A DNA stretch of 55,122 bases, taken from an uncultured Synergistales bacterium. Its GTDB lineage: Bacteria; Synergistota; Synergistia; Synergistales; Aminobacteriaceae. The stretch covers positions 1 through 55,122 of the forward strand of contig CAJOEM010000013.1 in NCBI GenBank assembly GCA_905233725.1. The letters run 5' to 3'. Positions within the stretch are counted from its first letter, which is position 1; each line of letters starts with the position of its first letter. Of the stretch, positions 53,815-55,122 are shown piece by piece. The translations under genes and the position numbers were made by a program. The notes under the pieces were generated by a model. The model made no database searches. It saw only the letters and a program-made list of their open reading frames with translations, and had not been told where the DNA came from.

Positions 53815-54102
53815 ATGCCATCGATTAAAAACGTATTATTCTGGGTAGGAGCTATTCTTGTGCTGGCGATAACCATGAGCTATTACTGGTTCGAGTACAA
53901 GAAGATTCTTCAAACTCAGGAGGCAATCGAAAAACGTGAGGCAATCTTGAAAGAGAAACGCGACAATGTTCAGACCTACAAAGAGAAAGTCGAATTTTAC
54001 CAAACTCGTGAAGGCATTGAACATCTTGCGCGTGAACAATACAATCTCGTTACGTCCGGAGAGCGCGTGATAATACTCAAGCAGGACGGCGAGCCACAAT
54101 AA
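53815..54102 (+). CDS. FtsB/DivIC-family septum protein
   Basis: A 95-residue protein with one N-terminal transmembrane helix (VLFWVGAILVLAITMSYYWF), a coiled coil (EAIEKREAILKEKRDNVQTYKE) and the C-terminal motif TREGIEHLAREQYNLVTSGERVIIL. That motif is characteristic of FtsB/DivIC cell-division proteins. The ATG at 53815 lies one base after the argS stop, so the gene is translationally linked to argS. Confidence 0.85.
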   Translation: MPSIKNVLFWVGAILVLAITMSYYWFEYKKILQTQEAIEKREAILKEKRDNVQTYKEKVEFYQTREGIEHLAREQYNLVTSGERVIILKQDGEPQ

Positions 54103-54107
54103 CAGGA

Positions 54108-54138
54108 AACCGTCACTTACGCGAGTGGCGGCTTTTTG
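54108..54138 (+). terminator. terminator after the FtsB/DivIC-like gene
   Basis: CCGTCACT pairs with GAGTGGCGG around TACGC, followed by CTTTTT. Confidence 0.8.
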
Positions 54139-54194
54139 TCTTAAGCATGATGTTATTCACGAGATATAATATGCAAAAAATATCGCTGAATGCT

Positions 54195-54327
54195 ATGGAT
54201 ACTCAAATAACGTTTTCACCAGTGGCTCAAAAGCGAGTTCAAGAGTTTAAAAGGTATTGCCGGAAGGAATCTTAATCTTGACGAAATTCGCTGTGAAGGG
54301 CTCAAATATGAGGATTTATCTCGATAA
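54195..54327 (+). pseudogene. small frameshifted ORF upstream of the PIN toxin gene
   Basis: An ATG at 54195 opens 26 codons (MDTQITFSPVAQKRVQEFKR, then YCRKES) and stops at 54273-54275. Moving to the next frame near 54270 gives LNLDEIRCEGLKYEDLSR and a stop at 54325-54327, which overlaps the PIN start by 20 bases. The two parts read as one short polar protein of about 44 residues split by a one-base change. By position it could be a remnant antitoxin or a regulatory partner. No ribosome site is clear. Confidence 0.45.
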
Positions 54328-54748
54328 CTGCTGCTTCAACAGACCGTACGATGACCAGTCTTTTCTGAGCGTTCATTTTGAAACTCAGGCAAAACTTGCT
54401 GTTCAGCATATGATTAAGCTCGGAGAACTTCAATTAGTTACGTCCTATATTCTCAGGTACGAAAATTCGAGAAGTTCATTCTCTGTACGCCGGACTGCAA
54501 TTGAAAATTTTTTGAGAAATTACAGTGCTTATCATGTAGGACCAGACAAGGCTAAAGTAATCAAGCATATAGCGAATCCTATTATTGCTTCAGGTGTGAA
54601 AATGAAAGATGCTTTTCATGTTGCCTGTGCGTTGGAAGCCGGTTGCAAGTATTTTTTGTCAACAGATGACCGCCTCTTGAAAAAATTCAGGTCAGATGAA
54701 ATGTTATTGTTGAATCCTGTAGATTTTATAATGTTGGAGGGAAAATAA
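54308..54748 (+). CDS. PIN-domain protein, putative toxin ribonuclease
   Basis: A 146-residue protein beginning MRIYLDNCCFNRPYDDQ, where the first PIN acidic residue (Asp6) follows a hydrophobic strand. KMKDAFHVACALEAGCKYFLSTDDRLLKK supplies the later conserved acids: Asp in KDAFH and the TDD pair. PIN-domain proteins of this size are usually RNA-cleaving toxins of type II toxin-antitoxin modules. The stop touches the ATG of the next gene directly. The start is uncertain within a few codons, since an upstream frame extends to 54257. Confidence 0.8.
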   Translation: MRIYLDNCCFNRPYDDQSFLSVHFETQAKLAVQHMIKLGELQLVTSYILRYENSRSSFSVRRTAIENFLRNYSAYHVGPDKAKVIKHIANPIIASGVKMKDAFHVACALEAGCKYFLSTDDRLLKKFRSDEMLLLNPVDFIMLEGK

Positions 54749-54967
54749 ATGATAGCCGGAACAGTTGAGCTTATAGAGCGCGGAATGCAGTGTCTTGTTG
54801 AAAGTCTTGGAGAAATTGAGGCTGAACAGTTTATAGCCGCGATAAACCGTGAGAAGTTTGATTATACGGAATGGCAGAGGGATTTTTTTGACGGCATGAG
54901 CGCAGACGAATTTAATTCAGAAGCTGTGAATTATGAACTCGAAAATCCATTCTGCACAATAAAATAA
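54749..54967 (+). CDS. putative antitoxin partner of the PIN protein
   Basis: A 72-residue acidic protein (MIAGTVELIERGMQCLVESL, then EAEQFIAAINREKFDYTEWQ) that starts at the base after the PIN stop, with TTGGAGGG just upstream. Small acidic proteins coupled to PIN toxins are typical antitoxins. I do not recognise a DNA-binding domain in it. The usual order is antitoxin first; here it is second. Confidence 0.6.
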   Translation: MIAGTVELIERGMQCLVESLGEIEAEQFIAAINREKFDYTEWQRDFFDGMSADEFNSEAVNYELENPFCTIK

Positions 54968-54983
54968 TTATAATGAAAATGCT

Positions 54984-55013
54984 CTTGACAAAATAAAAAT
55001 CATGTGTACACTT
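54984..55013 (+). promoter_or_regulatory. weak promoter-like sequence before the CACAG repeat
   Basis: A perfect TTGACA (about 54985-54990) is followed, after about 17 bases, by ACACTT, a poor -10. The following bases are the CACAG repeat. Any gene it serves lies outside the window. Confidence 0.35.
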
Positions 55014-55015
55014 AG

Positions 55016-55070
55016 CACAGCACAGCACAGCACAGCACAGCACAGCACAGCACAGCACAGCGAAGCGCAG
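55016..55070. repeat. (CACAG)9 microsatellite with two degenerate units
   Basis: Nine perfect tandem copies of CACAG from 55016 to 55060, followed by CGAAG and CGCAG. It sits in non-coding DNA downstream of the PIN locus. A hairpin-like TTACC-N7-GGTAA follows near 55085-55105. No repeat-spacer structure is present. Confidence 0.92.
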
Positions 55071-55122
55071 CACTAACTAATTTTTTACCTTTTTCTGGTA
55101 AGCTCCAAAACTTTTCAGACAA

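Noticed and set aside
55016-55070. CACAG repeat considered as a CRISPR remnant
   Set aside because: The units are 5 bases long and contiguous with no spacers, so it is a simple microsatellite.

Overview
The window reads as a chromosomal segment of a Gram-negative, flagellated, probably anaerobic bacterium, most likely a member of the Synergistota (Synergistaceae-like). The evidence is KDO (LPS core sugar) genes, a secreted subtilase with a C-terminal Gly-rich/Cys/transmembrane/basic sorting tail of the kind described in Synergistetes, a DUF3798-type ABC importer, a TRAP transporter and a flagellin. This placement is inference from gene content; no rRNA is present. TTG start codons with good Shine-Dalgarno sequences are unusually common.

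Layout. 16-8788 is a minus-strand block: fructose-bisphosphate aldolase, then kdsA-kdsD-kdsB, an ELM1-type putative glycosyltransferase, two tandem paralogous acyl-CoA/acyl-ACP synthetase-like genes, and a Sel1-repeat protein. 9016-12494 is a biotin operon, bioY-bioB-bioD-bioA. Its promoter carries a palindrome resembling a BirA operator, and a bifunctional BirA is encoded at 38161-39159. Two decaying copies of the bioA 3' end follow. 12796-17524 holds alr, which overlaps convergently with nagA, a ROK kinase and cysS. 17586-21986 holds a broken FkbM-type methyltransferase with an 8-G tract, oligoendopeptidase F and the subtilase. 22130-27908 is a five-gene ABC import operon.

27958-31487 is the most unusual part. 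A TnpB-bearing IS605-type element sits inside an HxlR-type regulator gene, and the two halves of that gene can be rejoined exactly. Beside it is a 44-residue peptide with four SSCG motifs, followed by a radical SAM/SPASM enzyme and a nitroreductase-like flavoprotein. This looks like a ribosomal peptide (RiPP) maturation locus related to the ACGX-repeat type, with an attenuator-like hairpin between precursor and enzyme.

31551-34763 holds a small secreted protein and a complete TRAP transporter (dctPQM). 34864-39159 holds small regulators, a MalY/PatB-type aminotransferase and birA. 39279-39920 is a six-tRNA cluster (Pro, Gly, Arg, His, Arg, Lys) with a strong promoter and a terminator that overlaps the end of an opposing gene for a membrane protein with a DNA-binding-like domain. 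41352-43202 holds two small proteins, tRNA-Ala and a tail-anchored coiled-coil protein. 43335-53813 holds an 853-residue flagellin behind a sigma-28-like promoter, gapA, secA, an exported protein and argS, followed by an FtsB/DivIC-like protein. The end (54195-55122) holds a PIN-domain toxin-antitoxin-like locus and a nine-copy CACAG microsatellite.
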